From Leclercia sp. LSNIH1 (GTDB lineage: Bacteria; Pseudomonadota; Gammaproteobacteria; Enterobacterales; Enterobacteriaceae), in NCBI RefSeq assembly GCF_002902985.1, contig NZ_CP026167.1:3410001-3474000 (forward strand): DNA of 64,000 bases, read 5' to 3'. A model generated the notes under the pieces. That model was not told the origin of the DNA. It searched no databases and saw only the letters and a list, made by a program, of their open reading frames with translations. Below are positions 24,996 through 34,277 of this stretch, piece after piece. How positions within the stretch are numbered: position 1 is the stretch's first letter; the number at the start of each line of letters is the position of its first letter. The translations under genes were made by a program, and so were the position numbers.

Positions 24996-26165
24996 TTAGC
25001 GTGGTTTTACCCGACACAGGGCCTGCGCACCTGCCCGTAATGTCGCCTCATCTTTGGCAAAAGAGAGACGGATTAATTTGTTATCTGTCCCGTCGGTATA
25101 GAACGCCGAGAGCGGGATCGTGGCAACACCGTAATCAACAATCAGCCGTTTCACCATCTCGCTGTCGCGTTCATCGCTGAAGTGGCTGTAATCCGCCAGC
25201 AGGAAGAAGGAGCCTGCGCTCGGCAGCAGGCGGAACGGTGAGTCGGCCAGCAGGTTGACCAGCAGATCGCGTTTGCGCTGGTAGAACGCCGCCAGCGACA
25301 GCCAGGTTTGCGGATCGGCCATATGTTCAGCAAACGCATACTGCATAGGGGTATCGGCAGAGAACATCAAAAACTGATGGATTTTGCAGATCTCATCCAT
25401 CAACGGCGCCGGGGCGACACAGTAGCCGACGCGCCAGCCGGTGACGTGGTAGGTTTTGCCAAACGACGAGACGATCACGCTGCGCTCCGCCAGCCCCGGA
25501 TGGGTAGCCATGCCGTGATGCGGCACGTCGTCAAACACCACGTGCTCGTACACTTCGTCAGAGAGAATAATGATATCGGTGTTGCGGGTGATCGCCGCAA
25601 GCTGCGCCAGATCCTCCGCCGAGAAGACCTGCCCGCTCGGGTTATGCGGCGTGTTGACAATAATCATCCGGGTGCGCGAGGTAATAGCGGCGCGCACTTC
25701 ATCCCAGTTAACGGCAAAATCCGGCACTGTCAGCTTGATGGCTACCGGCGTGGCGCCCTGCAGACGGACAATCGGCGCGTAGCTGTCGAACGACGGCTCA
25801 AAGTAGATCACCTCATCACCAGCATGCACCAGCCCGCTGATGGCCGAATAGAGCCCTTCGCTGGCGCTGGCGGTAACTAACACTTCGCTGGCAGGATCGT
25901 ACTGCGTACCGTAGAGGGATGCGATCTTATCGGCGATGCGTTCCTTCAGCGACGCCAGCCCGGTCATGGACGCGTACTGGTTGTGGCCCGCCTGCATGGC
26001 GCGGTGGACACCTGCCACCAGCGCGGGATCGCAGTCGAAATTCGGCGCCCCCTGAGAAAGGTTGATGGCATTGTGTTCAGCGGAGAGCTGACCGATAACG
26101 GTAAAAATCGTGGTGCCTACGTCCGGCAGTTTGGATCGGGGTTGTATCGGAGTACGCAGCGTCAT
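24996..26165 (-). CDS. Class I PLP aminotransferase, YbdL/methionine aminotransferase type
   Basis: A 389-aa fold-type-I aminotransferase. It begins IQPRSKLPDVGTTIFTVIG...NAINLSQGAPNFDCDP, close to E. coli YbdL, with NTPHNPSG, LSDEVYEHVVFDD and the PLP lysine in VSSFGKTYHVTGWRVGYCVAP. YbdL prefers methionine, His and Phe with 2-oxo acids such as KMTB; similar substrates are likely here. ATG 26165 (MTLRTPIQP) fits better than the upstream frame start at 26192. It leads an operon with the amino-acid binding protein and is divergent from a LysR gene. Confidence 0.85.
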   Translation of the reverse strand: MTLRTPIQPRSKLPDVGTTIFTVIGQLSAEHNAINLSQGAPNFDCDPALVAGVHRAMQAGHNQYASMTGLASLKERIADKIASLYGTQYDPASEVLVTASASEGLYSAISGLVHAGDEVIYFEPSFDSYAPIVRLQGATPVAIKLTVPDFAVNWDEVRAAITSRTRMIIVNTPHNPSGQVFSAEDLAQLAAITRNTDIIILSDEVYEHVVFDDVPHHGMATHPGLAERSVIVSSFGKTYHVTGWRVGYCVAPAPLMDEICKIHQFLMFSADTPMQYAFAEHMADPQTWLSLAAFYQRKRDLLVNLLADSPFRLLPSAGSFFLLADYSHFSDERDSEMVKRLIVDYGVATIPLSAFYTDGTDNKLIRLSFAKDEATLRAGAQALCRVKPR

Positions 26166-26212
26166 CGGAATTTCCTCTGGTAGATAGTGCATAACTATTC
26201 AACCTGAACGCT

Positions 26213-26234
26213 ATTGTGGCGACAATCGAATTGT
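26213..26234. promoter_or_regulatory. Candidate LysR binding region (three alternating half-sites)
   Basis: ATTGT (26213-26217), ACAAT (26222-26226) and ATTGT (26230-26234) alternate in orientation within the 110-bp gap between the aminotransferase and the LysR gene. ACAAT-CGA-ATTGT is a perfect palindrome. Spacing fits a LysR site, but binding is inferred. Confidence 0.4.
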
Positions 26235-26275
26235 TGTCATAATAGCCATGATAAAAAATCATACCTGGAGGTTCT

Positions 26276-27118
26276 GTGTCGCATCGCGCATTCCCGCTCA
26301 CTGCCGTTGAGGCGTTTATTGTTACCGCCCGACATCTGAATCTGACCCATGCGGCAAAAGAGCTCTGCCTGACCCAGGGGGCGGTGAGCCGTAAGATCGC
26401 CGCGCTGGAAAGCTGGTTTGGTTTTCCGCTGTTTGAGCGCCACGCCCGCGGGCTGCGTCTCTCCTCTCAGGGCAGCGCCCTGCTGCCGGATTTGCGCGCG
26501 TCGTATGAACACTTTCTCACGGTGGCGGATCAGGCCCGGGCGCAACAAACCGTGGTGCGCCTGAAGGTGCCCACCTGCGCCATGCGCTGGCTGGTACCGC
26601 GGCTGTTGCAGGTGGAGCGCGAGCAGCCTGAATTGCAGATTGCCCTGACCACCACCAATGAACACAGCGTCAATTTCAAAACCGAATCCTATGATGCCGC
26701 CATTGTCTTTGGCACCCATCTGAGCGCGGGCGATCTGCTGTTTGAAGAGGCATTAACACCGGTATTAAGTCCCCTGCGCCAGGGCACAGCGGTGGAGTCG
26801 CTTACCTACCTGCACCCGACGCGGGATAAAACCGACTGGTCGCTGTGGCTGGAGAAACAGGCCTTACAGCCGCCTGCCATGCACAAAAATCAACACTTCG
26901 ACACCATGGATCTGGCGATCACTGCCGCTATTCAGGGGCTGGGCGTCGCCATTGCCGACGAGACGCTGGTGGCGGAGGATATCCGCGCCGGGCGGCTGGT
27001 GCGGCCCTATGCCAGCAGCGTAAGAACCGGCGCCAGCTACCGGCTGGTGCTGCGGGAGTCGCGCGGCAAAGCGGCGGGGCTGGCCGCCTTTCGCGCGTGT
27101 CTGCTTAATCCAGGCTGA
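26276..27118 (+). CDS. LysR-family regulator, GcvA-like
   Basis: A 280-aa protein starting with GTG after TGGAGG. The HTH is LNLTHAAKELCLTQGAVSRKIAALESWFGFPLFERHARGLRLSSQG, the GcvA-type pattern where the recognition helix reads TQGAVSRKI. The effector domain is about 90-275. Divergent from the aminotransferase/binding-protein operon, which it probably controls in response to an amino acid. Its end overlaps the convergent esterase by 14 bp. Confidence 0.85.
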   Translation: MSHRAFPLTAVEAFIVTARHLNLTHAAKELCLTQGAVSRKIAALESWFGFPLFERHARGLRLSSQGSALLPDLRASYEHFLTVADQARAQQTVVRLKVPTCAMRWLVPRLLQVEREQPELQIALTTTNEHSVNFKTESYDAAIVFGTHLSAGDLLFEEALTPVLSPLRQGTAVESLTYLHPTRDKTDWSLWLEKQALQPPAMHKNQHFDTMDLAITAAIQGLGVAIADETLVAEDIRAGRLVRPYASSVRTGASYRLVLRESRGKAAGLAAFRACLLNPG

Positions 27119-28613
27119 CGTGGTGCTTCATCACCCGTTTAAACAGCACCATGCGGGCGCGCATAAATCGGTTTTCAAGCTTAAATCCCGCATGTTTATT
27201 CACTCCGATACGTAGCAAAACGTCCCGCCTGCGGTGACAGGCAGGCCAGCGCGTCGGGCCATTCAGCGTGTCGCACTCCCGGCTGGCATGGCGGGCAAAG
27301 TTGACCCAGTAGTCGGCAACCTGGGCGGCAAAGGCCAGGTCGTTGGCATTAACATACTGTCGGGCAGGCTCGGCGAGGGTAAGCGTATCAAACACATACG
27401 GCACCTCGTTGCCATGCCAGGCCCCGTTGATGTAAGTGGCATGTTCGGCTTCGGCTACATAATCGAACCAGTAGCGCCAGCACGGCTCCCCTACCCGCTG
27501 CTGGGCCTGCATCACGACAAACCCCAGGGTGGTGAAGGCCATATCGCGGCATACCTGACGCCCCAGTTCGGTATCGTCTTTGACGCCGGGATAGAGCAGC
27601 TTGATCAGCCCCAGTCCCAGCCGCCGCTCCCGGCGCAGCTTCTGGATCTGTCCGGCGAGATCGATGCCAAACACCGCCATCACGCTCGCTTCATCGCTGT
27701 TGGAACCGACCATGATCGGCACCGGATGGTGGCGGGCGGCAAAAAAGACCTCCAGCATCGGCTCCGGCAACACACAATCCCCATGGATCGGCGCGGGGGC
27801 TATGTTGTGCGGTGCCGTCAGCGGCCAGAAAGCCTCAGGTGGGATCGCCCGCAACTGCTCTGCGGTGGCGTTTTCCAGCCCAAAATGGGCCGCCAACGCC
27901 TCGCCTTTTTTAAGCGCCTGCTCCCGGGGCGTGTCCGGCAGGGTGTAGCCGCTCTGGATTATCGCCTTATGAAACAGCCCCTTTGCCAGCGGCGAGGCGA
28001 GCAATGACAGCACGCTCCGCGCCCCGGCAGATTCACCAAACAGGGTGATGTTCGCCGGATCACCGCCAAAGGCAGCAATGTTGTCGCGCACCCACTCCAG
28101 GGCCGCTATCTGATCGAGCAGGGCAAAATTGTGTACCACCCGCTCCTCTTCTCCCGCCAGCGCCGGATGGGCAAAAAAGCCCAGGTGGCCGAGCCGGTAG
28201 TTGAGCGTCACCACCACGACCCCGCGCTGGGCCAGCGCTTTACCATCGTAGGGTGGCAGCCCGCCTGCGCCAATGGTAAAGCCGCCGCCGTGCAGCCAGA
28301 CCATTACCGGCAGCGGCGCGGCACGTTCCATCGGCGACCAGACGTTCAGATAGAGGCAATCCTCCGAGAAACGGCCCGGATCGCCCCCACCCAACTGCTG
28401 GCAGTACTCGCTGCTTTGCCAGCTTGAGGGCGAAAAGGTGGTGGCCTGGCGCACGCCCTGCCAGCTTGCCACCGGCTGCGGCGAACGCCAGCGTAATGTG
28501 CCCACCGGCGGCGCGGCATAGGGAATGGCGCGCCAGACCTGTACATCGCCATCGGTTATGCCGCAGATATCGCCCTGGCACGTGGTCACTATCGGGGAAG
28601 AGACGTTTTCCAT
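27105..28613 (-). CDS. Type B carboxylesterase (PnbA-like)
   Basis: A 502-aa alpha/beta hydrolase. It has the N-terminal GDVQVWRAIPYAAPPVGTLRWRSPQP, SEDCLYLNVWSP, the oxyanion HGGGF motif, nucleophile Ser in TLFGESAGA, acid in SNSDEASVMA and His in WHGNEVPYVF, so the triad is intact. No signal peptide is present, so it should be cytoplasmic. The physiological ester is unknown. It lies 42 bp downstream of hglS on the same strand and may be cotranscribed. Confidence 0.87.
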   Translation of the reverse strand: MENVSSPIVTTCQGDICGITDGDVQVWRAIPYAAPPVGTLRWRSPQPVASWQGVRQATTFSPSSWQSSEYCQQLGGGDPGRFSEDCLYLNVWSPMERAAPLPVMVWLHGGGFTIGAGGLPPYDGKALAQRGVVVVTLNYRLGHLGFFAHPALAGEEERVVHNFALLDQIAALEWVRDNIAAFGGDPANITLFGESAGARSVLSLLASPLAKGLFHKAIIQSGYTLPDTPREQALKKGEALAAHFGLENATAEQLRAIPPEAFWPLTAPHNIAPAPIHGDCVLPEPMLEVFFAARHHPVPIMVGSNSDEASVMAVFGIDLAGQIQKLRRERRLGLGLIKLLYPGVKDDTELGRQVCRDMAFTTLGFVVMQAQQRVGEPCWRYWFDYVAEAEHATYINGAWHGNEVPYVFDTLTLAEPARQYVNANDLAFAAQVADYWVNFARHASRECDTLNGPTRWPACHRRRDVLLRIGVNKHAGFKLENRFMRARMVLFKRVMKHHVSLD

Positions 28614-28655
28614 ATCGACCTTCAGTTGCTATCACATCCCCGCAGAGTACCGTTT

Positions 28656-29999
28656 TTAAAGCAAACCGCAACGTCGCTTGCTGCGCTCTTCCGCCTCCTG
28701 ATAGAGGGTGAACTCGTCCAGCACCGGGCAGCCCAGCGCCTCTTCAAAGGCATCACGGCTGGCATTGCCGCGGGTGCGGGCCTGGGTTTCGTTACCAAGG
28801 TTGGACTGGAAGATCCCGGCGGCACTCACCGGCAGGAAATCTTCATAGGTGATGGGCTGGGCGACCACCCAGCCGCGCTCGATGAGCGGCTGCGGATCGT
28901 CACCGGGTCCAAAGGCGTGGCGGTGCGCCTCTCCTGCCGGGGTCAGGCGGTAGCGGAACCACGCCAGTCCCTGGCGACGCAGGAAGATATCGCTGTCGGG
29001 AAAGGCCTGGAAAACCTCCTGCAGATGCAGCTGGTGGGTCAGATTATCCTTGCCGGTCCCGGCCTCCGCCAGCAGGCGGTCATAGAGCTCGCGCCCTTTC
29101 GGGGTTAACGCCACGCCGCGCTGTTCAATTTCGCCAAAACGCGCGGTATGGGTTCCGCGCGCTTCTCCGGCAAACAGTACCGGCTCCTCCAGCGCCTTAA
29201 AGCTGGTCTGACGCAGCAGAAGCGGCGTCTCCCTGCGCGGCGGCCCCTCAATGAGCATCTTCGGCTCGATGCCATATTCCGGCATTAACGCCTGCACCCG
29301 GTCGATATCCAGCGTGCGCGGCGTCAGGTGGTTGATATGGCAGCCCGGGAAGCAGACCACGTCGGCAATCAGCCGGTGTTCGTTGTGCAGCGCCAGGTAT
29401 GTCTCATGATCGACCGTGGCGTGACGATGCCAGCGGAAGGTTTCCAGCGCCTCCTGAACAAACTCGTCGGCCTGCGCCGGGGTGAACGCTCCTTCCGCCT
29501 CGTGCAGGTCAATCAGCGCCAGGCAGCGGGGAGTAAAGATGTTGCGACGGGCGAGGATCTCTGCCGCTTTCTCGCGCAGGGCAAGATTGTCGATCAGTTC
29601 CAGGCGCAGCAGCGAAGTAAAGATACGAAACGGGTTACGGCACAGCGCGGCATCGTCTACCGGGCGAAAGGCGGTGGAGTGGACCGGCACCCCGGCCTGG
29701 GAGAGATCGTAATAGCTGACCGGGAACATCCCCATAATGGCGAACATACGTCGCAGGGTCGCCAGCTCCAGGGCCGTACCAACACGGATCGCCCCGTGGC
29801 GTTCGAGGTTGAGACGGGCGAGTTCATCCGCGTTGGCCAGTTGTTCGTGCAGCTTCGGGTTATTTTCCAGTACCGCCAGATTCACATCCGCTACCAGCTC
29901 CAGCAAAGTGCCGTACTGCGGAACTTCCTGCTGGTACATCGCCGACATAGCCTGCGAAAAGTTTTCCCGAATATCATCAGCCGTGATGGTGTTCGCCAT
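28656..29999 (-). CDS. hglS: HglS/YdcJ, 2-oxoadipate dioxygenase/decarboxylase (D-2-hydroxyglutarate synthase)
   Basis: 447 aa, the E. coli YdcJ length, DUF1338 family. Starts MANTITADDIRENFSQAMSAMYQQEVPQYG. Candidate iron ligands are His68 in LERHGAIRVG and the His in GCHINHLTPRTLDI. HglS converts 2-oxoadipate to D-2-hydroxyglutarate in lysine catabolism, with Fe(II) and O2, as shown in Pseudomonas and plants and inferred for YdcJ. In E. coli ydcJ is flanked by ydcI and opgD; here a DMSO-reductase operon and an esterase block have been inserted on each side. Confidence 0.9.
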   Translation of the reverse strand: MANTITADDIRENFSQAMSAMYQQEVPQYGTLLELVADVNLAVLENNPKLHEQLANADELARLNLERHGAIRVGTALELATLRRMFAIMGMFPVSYYDLSQAGVPVHSTAFRPVDDAALCRNPFRIFTSLLRLELIDNLALREKAAEILARRNIFTPRCLALIDLHEAEGAFTPAQADEFVQEALETFRWHRHATVDHETYLALHNEHRLIADVVCFPGCHINHLTPRTLDIDRVQALMPEYGIEPKMLIEGPPRRETPLLLRQTSFKALEEPVLFAGEARGTHTARFGEIEQRGVALTPKGRELYDRLLAEAGTGKDNLTHQLHLQEVFQAFPDSDIFLRRQGLAWFRYRLTPAGEAHRHAFGPGDDPQPLIERGWVVAQPITYEDFLPVSAAGIFQSNLGNETQARTRGNASRDAFEEALGCPVLDEFTLYQEAEERSKRRCGLL

Positions 30000-30367
30000 G
30001 ATGTCATGCCTCCAGTGAATATTACCTGGAGTGTAGAGAAGGCCGTTGCTGCTGTTTGGAAGAATTTACGAATTGTGATCTGAGTGGTTGGCTGCCTGTT
30101 TTTCATGCTTCGCTGTTAAAGAAGCGATAACCCCCCCGATCTTAAGTGAAACGAAAATATCCGCTAACAAACATTTATATCCTGCATTATTAATAGTGGC
30201 AGCACTGTACATATTTTAACTTTTATTATTCTGATTATTTATTGAAATTCCCGCTGTCATTAACCCCATAGCAAAATTATTCGTTCATTTCCCGCATTAT
30301 GAATAAATGATAATTATTATCGCAACAGTCTGAATTTTCCGCCGTTAAATCTGGTTAATGACCCTCT

Positions 30368-30381
30368 TTGATAAATATCAA
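30368..30381 (+). promoter_or_regulatory. Perfect FNR-type site upstream of the dmsA-like operon
   Basis: TTGAT-AAAT-ATCAA matches the FNR consensus TTGATNNNNATCAA at all fixed positions. Its centre lies about 61 bp before the ATG at 30436, which puts a class II start site near 30416 and a -10 near 30405. The rest of the 436-bp gap (30000-30435) is AT-rich with no gene I can see. Anaerobic activation of the reductase operon is inferred. Confidence 0.75.
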
Positions 30382-30435
30382 CTACCTCTTTTAAAGCGTC
30401 AGGGAAAATAAGGACATTTTTTATGAGGGAATAAT

Positions 30436-32835
30436 ATGTCTGTACCTGAAAACAATGAAGATGCCTTCCCGTCCGGGGTGTCGCGCAGAAGTTTCCTGAA
30501 GGCGGGTTCCGCCGCCATCGCCTTGCCTTTTTTGACCTCCGGGCGTGCAAGCGCCTCTACCCCTGGCGCAGAGGCCCCTGCGGTGGGTACGACGCCTGCC
30601 GCACGGGTGGTGCAAACCTGCAGTACCTTTGACTGCGGCGGTAAATGCGATATTCGTGCGCATATTGCCGATGGCGTAGTGACCCAAATTACGACCCGGC
30701 CGGATGCCGCACTCGATCCCGATATGCCGGTGATGCGAGCCTGTGTGCGCGGTCGTAGCTATCGTAAATTTGTTTATCATCCCGATCGTCTGAAATATCC
30801 CATGAAACGGGTAGGTAAGCGTGGCGAAGGTAAATTTGAACGCATATCCTGGGATGAGGCGACAACCCTGATCGCGGATAATATTACCCGCATTACGAAG
30901 AAATATGGTCCTGAATCCCGCTTCGTGCACAATAATACCGCAGTCAGCGGCGGCACTTTTTCCGGCGATAAAATGATGCGCCGTTTATTGAACCTGACCG
31001 GCGGGCATCTGGAATATTACCACTCCGTCAGTATGGGCAATACCGCCGCCGCCACACCTTATACCTACGGTACGGTCGCTACCGGCAATTCTCTTGATAC
31101 GTTGCAGGATACCCGCCTGGTGATCCTCTGGGGGCATAACCCGACGGAAACCATTTTCGGCCATACCAACCACTATTTTCAGCAGATGAAGCAGAACGGC
31201 ACCCGCTTTATTGTCGTCGACCCGCGCTACTCCGATACCGTGTCGTCGCTGGCCGATGAGTGGGTTCCGCTTTTACCGTCAACCGATAACGCGTTGATGG
31301 ATGCGATGATGTACGTCATCGTCAGCGAAAACCTGCACGATAAAGCCTTTATCGAGCGCTATACCCTGGGCTTTGATGAGGAGAACATGCCGGAAGGGGT
31401 GCCCGCTAACGAGTCGCTGGTGGCCTATCTGATGGGCAAAAAAGATGGTGTGGTGAAAACGCCGGAATGGGCAGAAAAAATCACCCACGTCCCGGCCCAG
31501 ACCATTCGCCAGCTCGCCCGCGACTACGCCACCACCAAACCCGCGGCGCTGATCCAGGGATGGGGGCCGCAGCGCCATATCTGCGGCGAGCGCACCGCCC
31601 GTGGCTCCACGCTGCTCGCGACCATCACCGGTAACGTCGGCGTAAAAGGCGGCTGGGCAGCGGGCTACGGCGGCATCGGCAACCGTAAGTTTGCCACCGG
31701 CCCGGAGATGCCGGACAACCCGGTGAAAGAAAAAATCTCGATCATGAACTGGGTGCAGGCCGCCGATGATGCCAGCAAGGTGACGCCGGAAGATGGCCTG
31801 ACGGGGGCAACGCAGCTGAAGAGCAATATCCGGCTCCTGTTCTCGCTGGCGGGCAACTATCTCGCCAACCAGAACCCGGATATTCATCAGGCGGTGAAAG
31901 TCCTGGAAGATGAATCCAAAATTGAGTTTATTGTCGCAAGCGATCTCTACCTGACGCCCAGCGCCCGCTATGCGGATCTCCTGCTGCCGGAAACCAGCTT
32001 TATGGAGCGCTGGAACATTGGCGAAAGCTGGGGTACCGGCAGCTATCTGATTCTGTCCGAAAAGATCGTTGAGCCTGAGTTCGAACGTCGCTCTGACTAT
32101 GACTGGCAGCGGGAAGTGGCGGCGAAGCTGGGTATCGAAGCGCAGTTCAGCGAAGGCCGCAGCGAGAAAGAGTGGATTGAGCACATCTGGGAGCAGACGC
32201 GCCTCTCCATGCCAGATGAACATCTGCCTACCTTTAGCGAGTTACAGCAACAGCGTCAGCATCTGTTCAAAAGCAAACCGCTTATCGCCTTCGAAGCGAA
32301 CATCCGCGACCCGGAGAATAACCCGTTCCCGACACCATCGGGCAAAATTGAGATCTTCTCAAAGCGGCTCTATGACATGCATAACCCGGACATCCCTGCC
32401 CTGTCGCACTACGTTCCAGCCCAGGAAGGCCCTGAAGATGAGCTGACGAAACAGTTCCCGCTGCAGCTCATCACCTGGAAGGGCAAAAACCGCGCTAACT
32501 CCACCCAGTACGCCAACCCGTGGCTGCAGGAGGTGCAGGTTCAGAAGCTGTGGATCAACCCGCTGGATGCGGAAAAACGCGGCATTCGCCAGGGTGACAC
32601 GGTCCGTATTCATAACCAGCGCGGCATCTGCCAGGTGCCGGCAGAAGTGACCGTCCGGATCATGCCTGGGGTCGTCGCCATGCAGGCTGGCGCCTGGTGG
32701 CTACCGGACGCTAACGGCGTCGATCTCGGCGGTTGTCCAAACGTTCTTAGCTCGGCGCGTATCACTCCGCTTGCTAAAGGTAATGCTCATCAAACCATGC
32801 TTGTGGAGGTCGCAAAGTATGACGCAGCAGTTTAA
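30436..32835 (+). CDS. DmsA/YnfE-type molybdopterin oxidoreductase, catalytic subunit
   Basis: A 799-aa protein. It has a Tat signal SRRSFLKAGSAAIALPF...ASA, an N-terminal 4Fe-4S motif CSTFDCGGKC...RACVRGR, and the region MKRVGKRGEGKFERISWDEA as in E. coli YnfE. A Ser lines up with the Mo-ligand Ser in YYHSVSMGNTAAATPYTYG, and the C-terminal dinucleotide domain contains INPLDAEKRGIRQGDTVRI. It reduces S- or N-oxides at the periplasmic face; the substrate is unproven. First gene of an operon with FeS, anchor and ferredoxin genes. It overlaps the next gene by 17 bp. Confidence 0.88.
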   Translation: MSVPENNEDAFPSGVSRRSFLKAGSAAIALPFLTSGRASASTPGAEAPAVGTTPAARVVQTCSTFDCGGKCDIRAHIADGVVTQITTRPDAALDPDMPVMRACVRGRSYRKFVYHPDRLKYPMKRVGKRGEGKFERISWDEATTLIADNITRITKKYGPESRFVHNNTAVSGGTFSGDKMMRRLLNLTGGHLEYYHSVSMGNTAAATPYTYGTVATGNSLDTLQDTRLVILWGHNPTETIFGHTNHYFQQMKQNGTRFIVVDPRYSDTVSSLADEWVPLLPSTDNALMDAMMYVIVSENLHDKAFIERYTLGFDEENMPEGVPANESLVAYLMGKKDGVVKTPEWAEKITHVPAQTIRQLARDYATTKPAALIQGWGPQRHICGERTARGSTLLATITGNVGVKGGWAAGYGGIGNRKFATGPEMPDNPVKEKISIMNWVQAADDASKVTPEDGLTGATQLKSNIRLLFSLAGNYLANQNPDIHQAVKVLEDESKIEFIVASDLYLTPSARYADLLLPETSFMERWNIGESWGTGSYLILSEKIVEPEFERRSDYDWQREVAAKLGIEAQFSEGRSEKEWIEHIWEQTRLSMPDEHLPTFSELQQQRQHLFKSKPLIAFEANIRDPENNPFPTPSGKIEIFSKRLYDMHNPDIPALSHYVPAQEGPEDELTKQFPLQLITWKGKNRANSTQYANPWLQEVQVQKLWINPLDAEKRGIRQGDTVRIHNQRGICQVPAEVTVRIMPGVVAMQAGAWWLPDANGVDLGGCPNVLSSARITPLAKGNAHQTMLVEVAKYDAAV

Positions 32836-33451
32836 TGATTTTCCACCCGTCAGCGATAAACAGCTGGGGTTCTTTATCGACTCGTCCCGCTGCTCAGGCT
32901 GTAAAGCCTGCCAGGTGGCCTGCAAGGATAAACATAATCTCGAGGTGGGCCGTCGCTTCCGCCGCGTTTACGAGGTGAAAGGCGGCGGGTTTATCCCAAC
33001 CGGACAGGGCGGCATGGCGCAGAACGTCTTCGCCTATACCCTGTCGATCTCCTGCAACCACTGCGCAGATCCGATCTGCACTAAAAACTGCCCGACAACG
33101 GCCATGCACAAGCGGCCCGGCGACGGCATCGTGCGGGTTGATACCCGCAAATGTGTGGGCTGCGGCTACTGCGCCTGGTCGTGTCCTTATGGCGCGCCGC
33201 AGATGAATGAAGAGACGGGCCAGATGTCCAAATGCGATTTTTGCGTCGATCTGCAGGCCAAAGGAGAACAGCCGATCTGCGTCGCTACCTGTCCGCTGGG
33301 TGCCATCAAGTTCGGCCCGATTGACGAACTGCGCGCCCGCTACGGCAGCGTCTGTGATGTGCAGGGACTGCCGGATTCATCCATCACGCATCCTAACCTG
33401 GTGATCAAGCCACACCAGGGCGCTGAGAAAGAGGAGCAACCGCATGCATGA
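32819..33451 (+). CDS. DmsB-type four-cluster FeS subunit
   Basis: A 210-aa protein with four Cys groups: CSGCKACQVACKDKH, CNHCADPICTKNCP, CVGCGYCAWSCPYG and CDFCVDL...CVATCP. This is the DmsB arrangement of four 4Fe-4S clusters. It carries electrons from the membrane anchor to the catalytic subunit. ATG 32819 (MTQQFNDFPPV) lies inside the end of the dmsA-like gene, and there is an 8-bp overlap with the anchor gene downstream, so translation is coupled. Confidence 0.9.
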   Translation: MTQQFNDFPPVSDKQLGFFIDSSRCSGCKACQVACKDKHNLEVGRRFRRVYEVKGGGFIPTGQGGMAQNVFAYTLSISCNHCADPICTKNCPTTAMHKRPGDGIVRVDTRKCVGCGYCAWSCPYGAPQMNEETGQMSKCDFCVDLQAKGEQPICVATCPLGAIKFGPIDELRARYGSVCDVQGLPDSSITHPNLVIKPHQGAEKEEQPHA

Positions 33452-34277
33452 GTTGCCGTTACTGATATTTACCCTTCTGGTACAGGGTTCCGTTGGCATC
33501 ACGCTGTTCCTCACGCTCAGCGCGGGTGCGGCAAAACCGCTCCCGCAGGCAACGCGCCAGCTGCTGCCGGTGTTGCTGACAGCCTGCGTGATGGGTGGCC
33601 TGGGGTTAATCGCCTCCACCCTGCACCTGGGCTATCCGCTGAACGCCTTTAACGCGCTGCGCCACGTCGCCAGCTCGTGGTTAAGCCGTGAAATCGTCTT
33701 TGCCAGCTTCTATCTGGCTGTGCTGGGGCTGTGTACGCTGATCCTGCTGGTGAAAAAGCGACTGGTCAGCGTCCTGTTGCCCGTTGCGGCGCTGCTGGGG
33801 CTGATTGACGTCTGGTGCATGAGCGCCATTTACGCCAACAGCTCTATCATCACCTGGATGCACTTCAACACCTGGCTGATGTTCTATGGTGCGGTGGGCA
33901 TCCTCGGCGCGGTGGGGATGGCCTGGCTGCCGATCCTCAACACCGGGCCGGTAATGCAGACGCGCAATACCCTGTTACGCCTGGCAGTGGTGTGCGTGGT
34001 GGGCATTGTCGCGATCCGCCTGCTGGCGCAGCCGGCATACATGGATTATCTGGCCAACGCGCCGCTGAAGAGCGTGGTGACCCTGCCTCATCAGCCGCTG
34101 GAGGCATTTGCCCGGCTTGAAGGGCTGCGCCTGGTCTGCTGGGTCGCCTCTGTCGTCGGAGCGGTACTGTTTGCCGTAAGCGGCTGGCGCAACCGCAGAA
34201 CCGGGCTTCTGGCCGGTGGCGTGCTGCTGGTGCTGGCGGAGATCGCGTTCCGCTTTGTTTTCTTTAACATTCACTGA
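33444..34277 (+). CDS. DmsC-type membrane anchor subunit
   Basis: A 277-aa protein with eight predicted transmembrane helices, beginning MHELPLLIFTLLVQGSVGITLFLTL as in DmsC/YnfH. HLGYPLNAFNALRHVASSWLSREI matches the conserved DmsC loop that includes the menaquinol site. It anchors the complex and oxidises menaquinol. It is translationally coupled on both sides. Confidence 0.88.
   Translation: MHELPLLIFTLLVQGSVGITLFLTLSAGAAKPLPQATRQLLPVLLTACVMGGLGLIASTLHLGYPLNAFNALRHVASSWLSREIVFASFYLAVLGLCTLILLVKKRLVSVLLPVAALLGLIDVWCMSAIYANSSIITWMHFNTWLMFYGAVGILGAVGMAWLPILNTGPVMQTRNTLLRLAVVCVVGIVAIRLLAQPAYMDYLANAPLKSVVTLPHQPLEAFARLEGLRLVCWVASVVGAVLFAVSGWRNRRTGLLAGGVLLVLAEIAFRFVFFNIH

Noticed and set aside
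27234..28007. 257-aa plus-strand frame opposite the carboxylesterase
   Set aside because: Antisense shadow; the esterase triad on the other strand is intact.
31279..32223. 314-aa minus-strand frame inside the dmsA-like gene
   Set aside because: Antisense shadow of a strongly conserved catalytic subunit with no RBS or family match.
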